A stretch of 64,000 bases of DNA from Pseudomonadota bacterium (lineage in GTDB: Bacteria; Myxococcota_A; Polyangia; Haliangiales; Haliangiaceae). This document shows, one piece after another, positions 36,147 to 46,906 of this stretch; within the stretch, counting starts at the first letter, position 1; each line of letters starts with the position of its first letter. A program made the position numbers and the translations under genes. The DNA is taken from NCBI GenBank assembly GCA_023428295.1, contig JAEYYV010000417.1:1-64000 (forward strand), read 5' to 3'. The notes below the pieces were generated by a model. It had not been told where the DNA came from. It made no database searches and saw only the letters and a program-made list of their open reading frames with translations.

Positions 36147-36889
36147 AGCGCATCGTCGTCATCGCATCGCTTCTGCTCTGCGCGACCGCCTTTGCCGACG
36201 AAGACGGCGATCGCCCGATCGACAAGGTGGCCGACCGCAAGAAGACCGTCGCGGCGAGCAGCGATGACCCGACCGAGAAGCCGCCGGGCTCCACCGCGAT
36301 CTGCATCGATCAAGAGATCGCCGATCGCCTCGCGATCAAGCGCAAGCGCCGCGGCGCCGTGGATCGTCTGTTCGTCAAAGCGCGCCGCCATCAGATCACG
36401 GCGAACGGCGGCTACTACGCGAGCGACCTGCTCTCCGGCACGTACATCGTCGGCGGCTCGTACACGTATCACATGACCGACGAGACCGCGGTCGAGTTCG
36501 CCGGTTGGTACACGCACGCGAACGCGGACCTGATTCGCGCGATCGAGGACAAGCGAGGCGTGGTGCTCGCCGACACGTACGATCGCGTGCTCTTCGCCGA
36601 GTCCCTCCTCGTGTGGAGCCCGGTGTACGGCAAGCTGCGACTCGGCGGCTCCATCGTCCACTTCGACCTCCACGCGGATCTCGGAGTCGGCGTGGTGGAT
36701 TCGAAGACCAGTCGAGGCGCCGCCGGTGTCCTCGGCTTTGGCATACGATTGTTCCTCGGTCAGGCGATCGCGTTCCGAGTCGATGCTCGCAACCGAACGT
36801 TCCGCCAGGAGCTCCTGGAAGAACGGTTCCTGGTCAACGACAGCGCGATCACCGCAGGCTTCTCTCTGTTTCTGCCGTTCAGCAATTGA
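36143..36889 (+). CDS. outer-membrane beta-barrel, GltA/GltB-like (second of pair)
   Basis: A 248-residue exported protein with a short signal peptide ([10 protein letters not shown]), an acidic linker, the conserved Cys-centred segment [12 protein letters not shown] and a barrel whose strands mirror those of the first barrel ([29 protein letters not shown] at the end). ATG 36143 overlaps the preceding stop as ATGA. Tandem barrels of this family are a feature of the Myxococcus Glt cluster, where they serve as the outer-membrane part of the trans-envelope complex. A role in an equivalent machine is inference from family and neighbourhood. Confidence 0.75.
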   Translation: MKRIVVIASLLLCATAFADEDGDRPIDKVADRKKTVAASSDDPTEKPPGSTAICIDQEIADRLAIKRKRRGAVDRLFVKARRHQITANGGYYASDLLSGTYIVGGSYTYHMTDETAVEFAGWYTHANADLIRAIEDKRGVVLADTYDRVLFAESLLVWSPVYGKLRLGGSIVHFDLHADLGVGVVDSKTSRGAAGVLGFGIRLFLGQAIAFRVDARNRTFRQELLEERFLVNDSAITAGFSLFLPFSN

Positions 36890-36940
36890 GACCGGGCGCT
36901 CACCGCCCCGTCGGTTCAATACTCGTTTGGGGGATTCGCC

Positions 36941-37804
36941 ATGTCGATGTTGTCTCGCTCTGCTTCGCTTCGCCGGTGGTGTTTCGTCGCGATCGCGCTC
37001 GTCCCCGCGCTCGCGATCGCCGGTCCGAAGAAGAAGCCGAAGACCAAGGCCAAGGCGAAGAAGGCGGAGCCCGCGAAGGTCGACGAACCCGCGGAGCCGC
37101 CGACGCCCGAGCCTGCACCGACCGCACCAGGCACCACGCCTGTTCCGGCCAACGCGAACCTCGCGCCATCGCCCAGTGGTGGCCAAGGTGGAGCTGGCAC
37201 CGGAAGCGGTGCGGGTGGTGGAGCCGCGAATCCGACCACGGCAGCGAGCGAGGACGAGGCGCCGACCGACGAGCCCGCCGCGACCGGTGATGCGGACGTC
37301 GACTCGCTTCGCCAGGAGTATCTGCAATTGCGCGACGAGCTGTTCAAGAGCCGCGCGCGCGCGAATACCGTCGCGAGCCAGCTCTATTCGACGCGCATCC
37401 AGATCCGCCTGACGTACACGACCGCGCGCTACTACAACCCGGCCAAGGCGACGATCCGCCTCGACGGCGCGAGCGTGTATGAAGACGCGACGGGCGCGAT
37501 CGCCAGCGACGATGGCATCCGCTTCGACGGGTACGTCGCGCCGGGCCGCCACCTCATCACGTTCCGCGTCGAGGCCACGGGCAAGGACGACGACTCGTTC
37601 ACGTCCGTCACCGAGTCGCAGATCGTCGTGAAGGCGGTCGCCGGCAAGGACCTCGTCGTCGCGGCGAAGGCCAAGGACGCTGGCGACATCTCGTACGAGT
37701 GGAAGAAGAGCGAGCATGGGTCGTACGGCTTGGGCATCGACGTCGCCGTGAAGACCGTCGCGCGCGCGGCCGATGCGGGCGGCGTGAAGGGTGGCAAGAA
37801 GTGA
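36941..37804 (+). CDS. exported Lys/Pro-rich protein with coiled coil, unknown
   Basis: A 287-residue protein with a signal peptide (VAIALVPALAIAG) followed by a very basic stretch (KKKPKTKAKAKKAEP), a long Pro/Gly/Ala linker suited to crossing peptidoglycan, a short coiled coil (DSLRQEYLQLRDELFKSRARANT) and a C-terminal beta-sandwich-like domain starting around TARYYNPAKATIRLDG. GGGGGA before ATG 36941 is a clear ribosome-binding site. It sits between the barrels and the first TPR gene; its stop overlaps the next start (GTGA). No counterpart was recognised with confidence. Its position is occupied by lipoprotein GltK in some clusters, but no lipobox is present here. Confidence 0.65.
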   Translation: MSMLSRSASLRRWCFVAIALVPALAIAGPKKKPKTKAKAKKAEPAKVDEPAEPPTPEPAPTAPGTTPVPANANLAPSPSGGQGGAGTGSGAGGGAANPTTAASEDEAPTDEPAATGDADVDSLRQEYLQLRDELFKSRARANTVASQLYSTRIQIRLTYTTARYYNPAKATIRLDGASVYEDATGAIASDDGIRFDGYVAPGRHLITFRVEATGKDDDSFTSVTESQIVVKAVAGKDLVVAAKAKDAGDISYEWKKSEHGSYGLGIDVAVKTVARAADAGGVKGGKK

Positions 37805-39828
37805 AGCGGCTGCACGCCGCCGCGCTCGTCGCGCTCGTCGCGCCCGTCGCCCTCTGGGGCTCCCCTGCCCTCGCGCAGGATCCGCCCACAGAAAACGCGA
37901 AGGCTGCGACCGCACCGAAAGGTGTCGACGATCCGCTGATCAAGTACTTCGAAGCGCTCGAAGCGACCAAGCTCGTCGACGTCGAGAGCGGCAACCTCGA
38001 CACGCTCAAGCGCGAGCTGCAGATCGCCGAGAACATGCTGCGCGACAAGACGTTCGTGAACGCCGCGGTCGCGCTGTACGCGATCGTGAAGTCGCCGCGC
38101 TACAGCGCGTTCACCGACTTCGTGGAGTTCCAGAACGCCGAGTACGACCTCGCCGTCGCGCTCGCGCGTGCCGGCAGCTACGGCGCAGCGCTCGACACCA
38201 TCGAGCAGATCCTCGCGCGCGGTCCGGGTGCGCCGTACTGGGGTCCCGCGCATCGCCGCGCCGTGGACATCGCGCTCGAGACGCGCGATCACGCGGGTGT
38301 CCTCGCGCGCATCGAGAGCGTGAAGACGAACGAGACGATTCCGGTCTCGGCCGCCGGCGAGCGGAGCTACTTGCGCGGCCGTGCCGCGTACGACGCGGGA
38401 AAGCTCGCCGACGCCGAGGGCGAGCTCGTGATGATCAGCAAGAAGAGCCGCTTGTACTCGTCGGCGATCTACTTGCGCGGCGTGATCAAGGCGCGCCGCG
38501 GCGAGTACGACTTGTCTGCGGAAGCGATGTGCGAAGTCGCGGCAACGCCCGACGACGACAAGTTCACCTTCGTCGTCGACGAGCGCTACTTCACGATCAA
38601 AGATCTCGCGCGCCTCGGCCTCGGTCGTATCGCGCACGAGAACAGCGAGTACGACGACGCGTACTACCACTACTTCCAGATCCCCGACGACTCCGCGTAC
38701 CTGCCCGACGCGCTGTTCGAAGCATCGTGGTCGATGTACCAGAAGCGCGAGCTCCCCACGGCGCGCGACCTCGTGAAGGAGTTCCTCGACACGTTCCCGT
38801 CGTCGCCAAACTGGCCCGAGGCATCGCTGCTCGCGGGCTACGTCGAGCTCGCGGACTGCAAGTTCAGCGATTCGCAGAAGTGGTACGACAACCTCGTCGC
38901 GAAGCTGCAGCCCATCGTCGACGAGATGGACAAGGCGCGTCGCGATCCATCGCTGCGCAAGCAACTGTTCTCGAAGGCCCTCACCCGCTATCGCGAGGTG
39001 AAATACACGGGGCTCGAGGCGGGCAAGAAGGTCGGTACGCAGAAGCCGCAGACGCCGACGGAGGAAGTGCTCGCCCTGCTCCGTCTCGATCCGAAGTTCA
39101 TCCGCCTGAACGACGCGATCGTCGGCATGACCGAGCTCGCGAACAACGCGCCCGCGGTGGTTCGCCAGTGGCAGAACCTCGGCAAGCAGGTCGGCGAGAA
39201 GAAGGTCGTGGCCATCTCGACCGGGGCGACGCTCGAGCAAGAGCAGCTCGCCGATGCGAACGCTCTGGTCGAGGATCTGCGCCGGCTGCAAGTGCGCATC
39301 GCGGAGTCGCAGAACGAGCTCCTTCGCCAGAAGCGCGAGGGCAACATCCCGGCGGACATCGCCGCCGAGGAACAGAAGCGGCTCGCGGGGCTCGCCGAGA
39401 AGAACAAGAAGGCGCTCGCGAGCGCGGTCGCCGCAGCAGACACCGCGGCCAAGGCGGTGACGACCGAGGCGTCGGCCGGCATTCGCCCGCTGCTCGAGCA
39501 GGACCTCGGGGAAGCGCGGCGCCTCGACAAAGCCACGCACGCGCTCCTCGAGAAGCTCGAGCAAGCCGGCGACAAGCTCGCGCAGAGCGCGATCGAGCGT
39601 CTCTACAACGACACCCGCAAGGTGCTCGACAAAGCGAAGCTCGGAAAGATCGACGCCATCATCGGACAGAAGCGCAAGCTCGACATCGAGGTGCAAGACC
39701 TCGCCGCGGGCCGCTTCCCCGAGGAGCTGATCGGCAAGCTGTGGAACGCGAGCATGATCGCCGACGACGAGGAGTACTGGCCGTGGCAAGGCGAGTACTG
39801 GGCCGACGAGTACAAGGGGTGGCGATGA
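37801..39828 (+). CDS. gltC: periplasmic TPR protein, GltC-like
   Basis: A 675-residue exported protein (signal peptide ending SPALAQ). The first two-thirds are TPR/SEL1-like helical repeats: [51 protein letters not shown], and others. The last third is long, highly charged helices with coiled-coil heptads ([21 protein letters not shown]). The very C-terminus is aromatic and acidic ([18 protein letters not shown]). Start GTG 37801 overlaps the previous stop. In M. xanthus GltC, next to the two barrels, is a TPR protein of similar size; placing, size and architecture support the same assignment, but the sequence was not compared. Confidence 0.7.
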   Translation: MKRLHAAALVALVAPVALWGSPALAQDPPTENAKAATAPKGVDDPLIKYFEALEATKLVDVESGNLDTLKRELQIAENMLRDKTFVNAAVALYAIVKSPRYSAFTDFVEFQNAEYDLAVALARAGSYGAALDTIEQILARGPGAPYWGPAHRRAVDIALETRDHAGVLARIESVKTNETIPVSAAGERSYLRGRAAYDAGKLADAEGELVMISKKSRLYSSAIYLRGVIKARRGEYDLSAEAMCEVAATPDDDKFTFVVDERYFTIKDLARLGLGRIAHENSEYDDAYYHYFQIPDDSAYLPDALFEASWSMYQKRELPTARDLVKEFLDTFPSSPNWPEASLLAGYVELADCKFSDSQKWYDNLVAKLQPIVDEMDKARRDPSLRKQLFSKALTRYREVKYTGLEAGKKVGTQKPQTPTEEVLALLRLDPKFIRLNDAIVGMTELANNAPAVVRQWQNLGKQVGEKKVVAISTGATLEQEQLADANALVEDLRRLQVRIAESQNELLRQKREGNIPADIAAEEQKRLAGLAEKNKKALASAVAAADTAAKAVTTEASAGIRPLLEQDLGEARRLDKATHALLEKLEQAGDKLAQSAIERLYNDTRKVLDKAKLGKIDAIIGQKRKLDIEVQDLAAGRFPEELIGKLWNASMIADDEEYWPWQGEYWADEYKGWR

Positions 39829-42800
39829 AGACCGTCCGGCAGAGCCTTCTCCTTCTCGTTTTGGCACCGACGCTCGCGCTGGGCGACGCCGCGCCGATGA
39901 AGGACGTCACCTCGTCCACTTCGCGCGGCCCCACGTCCGAGTTGTACATCCGCAAGCGACCGCCCTCCCCCGAGGCGCCGGTCCTGAACGAAGAGCTGAA
40001 GAAGCTCCTGAGCTCCACCGAGAAGAAGCGCGACGAGAAGCGCCTCGAAGCGATCGGTCTCTTGCGCGGGTTCCTCGACAGCAAGCCGACGGGTGAAGCG
40101 CGCGCCGAGGGCATGTTCAAGCTCGCCGAGCTCTTGTGGGAAGAGGCACGGCGCGTGTTCCTCGTCCGCATGGAAGAGTTCGGTCGCGCCGTCGAGAAGT
40201 GCGCCAACACCAAGGTCGATTGCGTGCAGCCCAAGGAGCCGCGCATCGATCTCAAGGAGGCGGCCACCCTCTACCTCGAGCTGCACGACAAGTATCCGAG
40301 CTTCCGCCGCATGGATCTCGTGACGTACCTCATCGGCTTTGCGGCCAAGGAGGACGGCCGCGAGGACGAAGCGATGGGACGCTTCCAAGAGGTCATCGAC
40401 AAGTACCCGGACAGCTCGCTGTTCGGTGACTCGTGGATGATGGTCGGCGAGCACTACTTCGCGAAGGGCGAATGGGTCCAGGCACGCGATGCGTACAAGC
40501 ATGTCGGCGAGACGGCCGCCACGGCGGACCTCGCGATGTTCAAGGTCGCGTGGTGCGAGTGGAAGCTCGGCAACAGCAACGAAGCGGCCAGGCAGTTCAA
40601 GAAGGTCCTCGATCGCGCCTACAAGCAGGAGCGCGAAGGCACGGAGGCGCAGAAGCGCAGAAGCGCCTCGCTCCGCGAAGAGGCACTCGAGTACCTCGTC
40701 GTCGTGTTCACCGAGGACCGATCCATCTCGCCGAAGGAAGTGTTCGACTTCCTCGTCTCGATCGATGGCGAGCAGTACTCGCGCGACGTCATGGTGAAGG
40801 TCGCGGAGAGCTACGCGGCGCAGGCCGAGTGGGACCGTTCGAGCGACGCGTATCGCTTCTTGATCCGCATGGATCCCGAGGCGCTGAAGTCTGCCGAGTT
40901 CCAGCGCTCCATCATCCAGAACTGGAACAGCGCACTCGACATCGAGCGCGCGCAAGAAGAGATCGGTGTTCTGCTCACGAACTTCGGTCCCAACACGGCG
41001 TGGGCCAAAGCGCAGCGCAACCGCGATGCGCTGCAGCGCTCGCTCGAGACCACCGAGGATCTCGTTCGCGTGACGGCGATGAACATGCACGCCGAAGCGC
41101 AGCGTCGCGACAAGACCGACAAGAAGGCCAACGTGAACCTCTACGGTCGCGCGGCCGCCGCCTACGAGCAGTACCTCGCGGCGTTCGGCGTGGGCAAAAC
41201 CGCGACCGAGAAGTCGACGGAGATTCGCTACTACCGCGCCGACATCTTGTTCTTCAAGTTGGGCAAGACGGAGGAGGCCGGCGACGAATACCTCGCGGTC
41301 GGCAAGAGCGCGCCTGTCGGCAAGCTGCACAAGGAAGCGCTCTTGAACGCGATGGCCGCCTACGAGAAAGCGCGTCCCAAGCCCACGCCCGGGCAGAAAG
41401 CGCTGTTCCCCGTCGACAAGAAGTTCGGCGAAGCCATCGACCTGTACGCGACGCTGTTCCCCGCCGACAAAGCGCTCGTCGGCGTGATCTTCAAGAACGG
41501 GCAGATGTTCTACGACTACGGCGAGTACGACGAGGCGATCAAGCGCTTCGGCGTCATCGTCACGAAGTATCCCGACGATCCCAACGCGGGTCCCGCCGGC
41601 GATCGCATCCTGTCGGCGCTCAACAAGGCCGAGGACTACGAGAACATCGAGAACTGGGCGCGCAAGCTGAAGAAGGCGAAGGCGTTCTCGGACAAGGAAC
41701 AACAAGCGCGCCTCGATCGCCTGATCGTCGAGTCGATCCAGAAGTCCGGTGACAAGTACGCCGAGGCCGGCAAGTACGAGCAAGCCGCGACGTTCTACCT
41801 GCGCATCCCTAAGGAGACGAAGGATCAGAAGATCGCGTCGCAAGCGCTGATGAACGGCGGCGTGATGTACGAGAAGGCCAAGCAGCCGGAGAAGGCGGCC
41901 GAGATCTATCTCGACATCGCCAACAAGTACGGCGACAAGAACCCCGAGATCGGCGAGAAGGCCGCGTTCACCGCCGCGCAGGTCTACGAGAAGGCCATCT
42001 TCTACGACAAGGCCGCGCACGCGTACGAGCTCGTGTGGACCAAGTTCCGCACGGGCTCTCGCTCGGCCGACGCGCTGTTCAACGCGGGCCTCTTGCGCCA
42101 GGCCCTCGGCCAGAACAAGGAAGCGATCGCGCACTACAAGGAGTACTCGCAGAAGTTCCGCGAGCGCAAAGACGCCCCCGATGTCGCGTTCAACATCGGC
42201 GTTGTCCTCGAGAACGCAGGCGACGAAGGTCCGGCGCACAAGGCGTACGAGGACTACGCTCGCGTGTATCGCTCGACGGGCAAGCGCGTCGTCGAGGCGT
42301 ACACGCGCGCGGGGCGCATGTCGTTCAAGAACGGCAAGCTCAAGGATGCGCGGGAAGAGCTCGCGACCGCGCAGCGCGTGTACAAGGCGCTCTCGGGCGA
42401 TCAGAAGAAGGCCGCGACGACGTGGGCCGCCGAGGCCCGCTACATCGAGGGCGAGCTCGTGTTCCGCGAGTACGAGAAGGTCACGCTCGACGTGAACCCC
42501 AAGCAACTCGAGAAGGCGCTCAAGCAGAAGAGCAAGCTGCTCGCGGATGCCGAGAAGGTCTACGCGTCGGTCGTCGACTATCAGGATCTCAAGTGGGCCA
42601 CCGCCGCGCTGTTCCGCATCGGGCAGGTCTACGACGGCTTCGCCGAGTCACTCGTGAACGCGTCCACTCCCAAGGGCCTCTCGGAGGAGCAAGCGCAGGC
42701 GTATCGCGACGCGCTCGACGCGTACGTCGTCGACATCCAGGACAAAGCGGTCCAGGCGTTCGGCGCTGCGTACCAGAAGGCGATCCAGATGCAGGTGTAC

Positions 42801-42941
42801 GACGAGTACACGGCGAAGATCCGTGAAGCGCTCGGCCGCCTCGCCGCCGACAAGTATCCACCCGAGCGCGAATCACGCAGCAAGGAGCGCATCGGCGACC
42901 GACCACCAGTGCCCGCGTATCAAACGGAGGTGGTGCGATGA
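39825..42941 (+). CDS. gltD: very large periplasmic TPR protein, GltD/AgmU-like
   Basis: A 1038-residue exported protein (signal peptide ending LALGD). Nearly the whole mature protein is TPR-like helical repeats, with phrases such as FQEVIDKYPDSSLFGDSW, EYDEAIKRFGVIVTKYPDDPNAG, AGKYEQAATFYLRI, and YDKAAHAYELVWTKFRTGSRSA. Such super-helices serve as docking scaffolds. It overlaps the preceding and following genes by 4 nt. AgmU/GltD of Myxococcus is a large periplasmic TPR protein preceding AglT/GltE; here the following gene is a TPR lipoprotein, giving the same order. No enzymatic motif is present. Confidence 0.72.
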   Translation: MKTVRQSLLLLVLAPTLALGDAAPMKDVTSSTSRGPTSELYIRKRPPSPEAPVLNEELKKLLSSTEKKRDEKRLEAIGLLRGFLDSKPTGEARAEGMFKLAELLWEEARRVFLVRMEEFGRAVEKCANTKVDCVQPKEPRIDLKEAATLYLELHDKYPSFRRMDLVTYLIGFAAKEDGREDEAMGRFQEVIDKYPDSSLFGDSWMMVGEHYFAKGEWVQARDAYKHVGETAATADLAMFKVAWCEWKLGNSNEAARQFKKVLDRAYKQEREGTEAQKRRSASLREEALEYLVVVFTEDRSISPKEVFDFLVSIDGEQYSRDVMVKVAESYAAQAEWDRSSDAYRFLIRMDPEALKSAEFQRSIIQNWNSALDIERAQEEIGVLLTNFGPNTAWAKAQRNRDALQRSLETTEDLVRVTAMNMHAEAQRRDKTDKKANVNLYGRAAAAYEQYLAAFGVGKTATEKSTEIRYYRADILFFKLGKTEEAGDEYLAVGKSAPVGKLHKEALLNAMAAYEKARPKPTPGQKALFPVDKKFGEAIDLYATLFPADKALVGVIFKNGQMFYDYGEYDEAIKRFGVIVTKYPDDPNAGPAGDRILSALNKAEDYENIENWARKLKKAKAFSDKEQQARLDRLIVESIQKSGDKYAEAGKYEQAATFYLRIPKETKDQKIASQALMNGGVMYEKAKQPEKAAEIYLDIANKYGDKNPEIGEKAAFTAAQVYEKAIFYDKAAHAYELVWTKFRTGSRSADALFNAGLLRQALGQNKEAIAHYKEYSQKFRERKDAPDVAFNIGVVLENAGDEGPAHKAYEDYARVYRSTGKRVVEAYTRAGRMSFKNGKLKDAREELATAQRVYKALSGDQKKAATTWAAEARYIEGELVFREYEKVTLDVNPKQLEKALKQKSKLLADAEKVYASVVDYQDLKWATAALFRIGQVYDGFAESLVNASTPKGLSEEQAQAYRDALDAYVVDIQDKAVQAFGAAYQKAIQMQVYDEYTAKIREALGRLAADKYPPERESRSKERIGDRPPVPAYQTEVVR

Positions 42942-44086
42942 AGTCGCTGCTTCTCGTTGCCGCGCTCGCCACCGCGTGTGGCTCGTCGCCGAAGATCGCG
43001 CCCGGTGGAAAGCAGCCGAAGCCCAAGCTCGATCCGGTCAATCCCGCCGCGATGAAGCAGTTCGAGTCCGCGATGCGCGCGCTCCGTCTGGGCGGGCCCG
43101 ACGCGACCGACACGGCGAAGGGTCGTCTCAAGGAAGCACTCGAGAAGGACAGCAAGCTGTGGGAGGCGCACTACAACCTCGGCGTGATCGCATTTCGTGA
43201 CGGCGAGGATCAGGCGGCAATCGAGTCGTTCGGTCGCGCTCTCGCGATCAACAAGAACGACGTGCAGACGCTGCTCGCGCGCGCCGAAGCGAATCGCCGC
43301 GCGGGTAACAAGAAGGACGCGCGCGCGGACTACGAAGCGGCGCTACGCGGGACCGACGAGGATGACCCGATCCGCCGCGATGCTGCCGCGCGCCTCGCAT
43401 CGCTCTTGCGCGACTTCGGCGATTACGACGACGCGGTGAGCGTGTTGCGCGACACGGTCCGGCTCTCCGGCATCAACGCGCGGATCTACACCGAGCTCGG
43501 CCTCATCTACATCGCGCAGAAGCGGCCGGAGCTCGCGCAGCTCGTGCTCGTGAAGGCGCTCGAGCTCGACGAGGCTGACTTCAAAGCCAAGGAAGGCGGC
43601 AAGCGAGACGCCGCGATCTACAACGCGCTCGCACTCCTCGCGATGAAGCAAGGCAAGGCGCAGGAGGCGTTCCAGCGCTTCGAGCAAGCGGTGCAGATCG
43701 ACGAGAACTACGTCGACGCTCGGTACTCGAAGGCGTCCGTGCTCCTCGACGCGGGAGACTACGAGCGCGCGAAGACCGAGCTCGTGATCGTCGTGGACAA
43801 GCGTCCCGATGACTACGCGGCCCAGGTGTCGCTCGGCGTCGCGCAGCGCGGAATGAAGCAGTTCGCGGAAGCGAAGAAGACGTGGGACAAGGTGATCAAA
43901 GAGGCGCCGCGCCGGAGCACCGCGCGCGCAGATGCGATCTGGAACGTGTTCGTCCTCAAGCTAGACTTTCAGAACGATCTGGCTGGCGCGAAGTCGGAGC
44001 TGGAGCGTTATCTGCAAGAAGCACCTGGCAACCACGCCAAGCGGACTGCCGCCGACGAGAAACGGAAGGAGCTCAAAATCCCATGA
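42938..44086 (+). CDS. gltE: TPR lipoprotein, GltE/AglT-like
   Basis: A 382-residue lipoprotein (lipobox ATAC, Cys14) consisting of about nine consecutive TPR units: [59 protein letters not shown], and others. The repeats are regular and highly helical. AglT/GltE in M. xanthus is a TPR lipoprotein in the same gene order after the large TPR protein. The start overlaps the preceding stop, and its own stop overlaps the small exported protein that follows. It should be anchored to a membrane and face the periplasm; the residues after the lipid Cys (GSS) do not show an obvious inner-membrane retention Asp. Confidence 0.75.
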   Translation: MKSLLLVAALATACGSSPKIAPGGKQPKPKLDPVNPAAMKQFESAMRALRLGGPDATDTAKGRLKEALEKDSKLWEAHYNLGVIAFRDGEDQAAIESFGRALAINKNDVQTLLARAEANRRAGNKKDARADYEAALRGTDEDDPIRRDAAARLASLLRDFGDYDDAVSVLRDTVRLSGINARIYTELGLIYIAQKRPELAQLVLVKALELDEADFKAKEGGKRDAAIYNALALLAMKQGKAQEAFQRFEQAVQIDENYVDARYSKASVLLDAGDYERAKTELVIVVDKRPDDYAAQVSLGVAQRGMKQFAEAKKTWDKVIKEAPRRSTARADAIWNVFVLKLDFQNDLAGAKSELERYLQEAPGNHAKRTAADEKRKELKIP

Positions 44087-44460
44087 TTGGATCGAGGTTC
44101 GGAGCCCCCTCGTGGGGGCGGCTGGCCGCAAGTGCGGCGATGGTGTGTGCTCTCGTCGTACCCGCCGTGGGTCAGCCCAGGAACAAGGGCCTCGACAAGG
44201 GCGACAAGGCGAACGCGCCCGCTCCTACCGCACCCGCCGATCCCACGTCGGACGCGAAGTCGGCAGCGGATGCCAAGGCTGCAAAGAGCGCGAAGCCGAA
44301 GACCTATGACTTCACGGCGCTCGACCTGAATGGTCGGATGCGCTCGCCGCAGCTCTTGTACTTCCTCGAGCGCGCCAACGAAGAGCTCGAGCGCGCGAGC
44401 CTCGAGAAGCGCTCCTTCATTCCGCACATGGTGCGGTCGTTGGAGGAAGAGCAGCTGTGA
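44083..44460 (+). CDS. small exported protein, GltF-position
   Basis: A 125-residue protein with a signal-like N-terminus ([18 protein letters not shown]), a low-complexity Ala/Lys/Pro linker, and a conserved-looking C-terminal helix beginning [20 protein letters not shown] and ending LEEEQL. It overlaps both neighbours by 4 nt. The position between the TPR lipoprotein and the FHA-like/TonB-C protein matches gltF in Myxococcus. The short linker-plus-helix architecture suggests it links partners across the periplasm. Assignment is by synteny only. Confidence 0.6.
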   Translation: MIGSRFGAPSWGRLAASAAMVCALVVPAVGQPRNKGLDKGDKANAPAPTAPADPTSDAKSAADAKAAKSAKPKTYDFTALDLNGRMRSPQLLYFLERANEELERASLEKRSFIPHMVRSLEEEQL

Positions 44461-46022
44461 GCACGATGGCGCTGCGAACGGCGCTGATCTGGCACGACGA
44501 GGTGATGTCCGACGTCGTGAGCGACAAGCCGCGCGCGATCACGCTCGGCTCGACGGGACGCTCCACGTTCACGATTCCCGAGCTCGGGCTCCCCGCGGAC
44601 TTCGCGGTCGTGAGGCCCGGCAACCGCGGCTATCTGCTCACGCTCGGCGAGCGGATGGGCGGCACGATCTGCATCGACGGGGAGGAGAAAGACGTCTCGG
44701 ACTTCGTCCATCGCAACAACGAGGGCGACGGTCCCGGCGGATTCCGCGCGACACCGATCAGCGGCAAGGACTGGGGCGTCGTCCATCTCGACGAGTCGGG
44801 CGACTACAAGCTGTTCTTCCAGTTCGTCCCCGTCGAAGAAGCTCCCGTGTTCTTCACGAAGCCCGTGCTCCTCGCGGGCGTCGGTGGCTACGCGATCTCG
44901 AGCGCGGTGCTGACGTGGCTGTTCTGGTGGACATCGAAGATCGAGATGGCGGAGGCCGTGTTCCGCGGCGCCGGCATCTCGACGCTCGCGATGATCTGCG
45001 GCGGCCTCGCATACTGGGCTTACAAGCAGGACGGCGAGTCCCAAGCATCGCTCGCGTTCAGCGTGATGTTGCACGCGGCGGTGCTGATCATGACGTACCA
45101 GCTCTACTCCGGCGAGAGCCCGTTCACGTGGCCGGGACCGAAGTCGCTCACCGGCAACTACCTCGTCACGCGCCTCGATCCGGAGCCACCTCCCGAGCCG
45201 GACAAGCCCACGCCCACCGTCGGTAAGGTCAGCGGTCAGGAGGCCGCGGCCAAGAACGAGAACAAGCAGAACCTCAAGACCGCGACCAAGAACGATGAAG
45301 GCGCCGCTGGCGGCAAAGGCGAGAAGGAACGCGCGCGCGATCCCAACGCGAAGGACGAGCCGCCGGAGCCACCCAAGGTCGCGTTCTTCGAGGACAAGAA
45401 CAAGAAGATGCTCGACAACATCATCGACAGAAACCTGTCGACGAGCCTCTCGAAGTTCACCGGCATCAAGGGCGACACGCTCACGCGCGGTTCGATCGGA
45501 TTTGGTCCCGGCTCGGGCTCGGGTGTCGGCGATGGCGTCGGTACGGGCACCACGCGCGGCAGCAAGGGCAAGGGCTCCGGCGGCGGCGGCAACGTCGAGG
45601 GCGACTTCGTCAGCAACAAGGGCAAGATCGATACGGGCAAGGATCGTCCGGGCGGCAACTGTGTCGGCGAGAACTGCCACGGCTCGGCGCCCAAAGCGAT
45701 CGCGCTCAAGATCGAGGAGGCGTCGGGTGACTTCTCGGGCCTCTCCAAAGAGGAGATCGATCGCGTCGTGAAAGCGCGCGCTGGCGTGTTCCGTGCCTGC
45801 TACCAGAAGGAGCTCAATCGCACGCCCGGTATCGGCGGCAAGCTCGTCATCAACTTCGTGATCGATGCGGGCGGCACGGTGAAGAGCGCGCGGACCAACG
45901 GCGGCACGCTCAAGAACGACGGCGTCGAGAGCTGCGTGAAGGGCAACATCATGCGTCTCAAGTTCCCCGCCAAGGGCGGAGCCATCGTCAACTATCCGTT
46001 CGTGTTCACGCAGGGAGGCTAG
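44457..46022 (+). CDS. gltG: trans-envelope protein with FHA-like head and AgmX/PglI C-terminal domain, GltG-like
   Basis: A 521-residue inner-membrane protein. The N-terminal ~125 residues form an FHA-like cytoplasmic beta domain ([14 protein letters not shown]). Three hydrophobic segments follow (about 134-156, 168-190 and 195-215), giving a periplasmic C-terminus. A long Pro/Lys/Gly linker with a glycine-rich stretch ([17 protein letters not shown]) leads to the C-terminal domain with the AgmX/PglI signature: [26 protein letters not shown] and the final NYPFVF, containing paired Cys. This domain is TonB-C-like and is diagnostic of myxobacterial gliding-type proteins. Start is GTG 44457 with GGAGG upstream. 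Three membrane helices rather than one is unusual. Confidence 0.82.
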   Translation: MSTMALRTALIWHDEVMSDVVSDKPRAITLGSTGRSTFTIPELGLPADFAVVRPGNRGYLLTLGERMGGTICIDGEEKDVSDFVHRNNEGDGPGGFRATPISGKDWGVVHLDESGDYKLFFQFVPVEEAPVFFTKPVLLAGVGGYAISSAVLTWLFWWTSKIEMAEAVFRGAGISTLAMICGGLAYWAYKQDGESQASLAFSVMLHAAVLIMTYQLYSGESPFTWPGPKSLTGNYLVTRLDPEPPPEPDKPTPTVGKVSGQEAAAKNENKQNLKTATKNDEGAAGGKGEKERARDPNAKDEPPEPPKVAFFEDKNKKMLDNIIDRNLSTSLSKFTGIKGDTLTRGSIGFGPGSGSGVGDGVGTGTTRGSKGKGSGGGGNVEGDFVSNKGKIDTGKDRPGGNCVGENCHGSAPKAIALKIEEASGDFSGLSKEEIDRVVKARAGVFRACYQKELNRTPGIGGKLVINFVIDAGGTVKSARTNGGTLKNDGVESCVKGNIMRLKFPAKGGAIVNYPFVFTQGG

Positions 46023-46024
46023 CC

Positions 46025-46891
46025 ATGACGAAACACCTCTTCACGGCATTCGCGCTCGCCGGTCTCGTCGGCTGTACCAACAACCCGATCTATCTCCCGC
46101 CAGGAACCGACGGCCCGAAGCTCGAGGCCGGTCTCGAGGTGGACATGGACGGCGAGCGTGTCCCGGCGAAGACGTCGGTGGTGCTGCCGATCAACACCGA
46201 GACGATGGACGACATCGAGGACCGCGAGGCGCTCCAAGCCACCATGCCCGCGGACGTCGTGGTGCCCTACATCCGCGTCGGCGACATCGAGATCTCCGTC
46301 GAGTGGACGATCCGCAACCTGACCGACTCCGATGGTAAGGCGACGATGCAGATCAACGGCGCCAACCAGTTCTACGAGTACGATCCCGAGCTCGTCGTCC
46401 TCAGCGAAGACGACGAAGCGCCACCCACGCCGGGCCTCACCGGTGACATCCCGCTCGACGTCCCCGCCAATGGCCGCATCTCGGGCCTGTTCACCGAAGA
46501 CGACATGCGCGAAGCAGCGATCGATCTCGATCAGATCACGCGCGGTCGCATCAACCCGTTCCGCGCCCGCTTCACCATCGCCAAGAACGATCGCGAGTTC
46601 GCGCAGCTCACCGAGGTGATGTTCGACGAGGACGGCGAAGCGCTTCCACAAGAAGCGACCGGCGTGACGTTCCCCCGTGCTGCGTTCGCCGGCATGCTGC
46701 GCCTCGATCTCGTCTTCAACCCCGATCGCCACATGGTGTTCGAGTATCAAGTTCGCGTGCGCGACGTCCGCGGCAAGCTCATCAACATGATGTTCTTCGA
46801 CGCGCCCGCCGACGAGCTGCAGTACACCGATCCGTACGCGTCCGAGAACGGTTACTACACGGCGATGCCCGCGGCGACGCCACCTCCGTGA
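46025..46891 (+). CDS. lipoprotein in Glt-like operon (GltK candidate)
   Basis: A 288-residue lipoprotein (lipobox LVGC, Cys17; mature start CTNNPIYLPPGTD). The mature domain is beta-rich and acidic without further Cys. It begins 2 nt after the GltG-like stop with GGAGG in the correct place, so it is in the same transcript. The Myxococcus complex has an outer-membrane lipoprotein GltK encoded with the barrels; this gene is the best candidate for that role here, but only by being a lipoprotein in the cluster. Ends 15 nt before the next gene. Confidence 0.6.
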   Translation: MTKHLFTAFALAGLVGCTNNPIYLPPGTDGPKLEAGLEVDMDGERVPAKTSVVLPINTETMDDIEDREALQATMPADVVVPYIRVGDIEISVEWTIRNLTDSDGKATMQINGANQFYEYDPELVVLSEDDEAPPTPGLTGDIPLDVPANGRISGLFTEDDMREAAIDLDQITRGRINPFRARFTIAKNDREFAQLTEVMFDEDGEALPQEATGVTFPRAAFAGMLRLDLVFNPDRHMVFEYQVRVRDVRGKLINMMFFDAPADELQYTDPYASENGYYTAMPAATPPP

Positions 46892-46906
46892 TACGCTGAG
46901 CGCTAG

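Noticed and set aside
37791..42941. A continuous 1716-codon plus-strand frame covering two TPR genes
   Set aside because: The upstream half has Arg/Ala-rich, low-complexity composition typical of a shadow frame in GC-rich DNA; the true gene there is in another frame with a signal peptide and TPR repeats.
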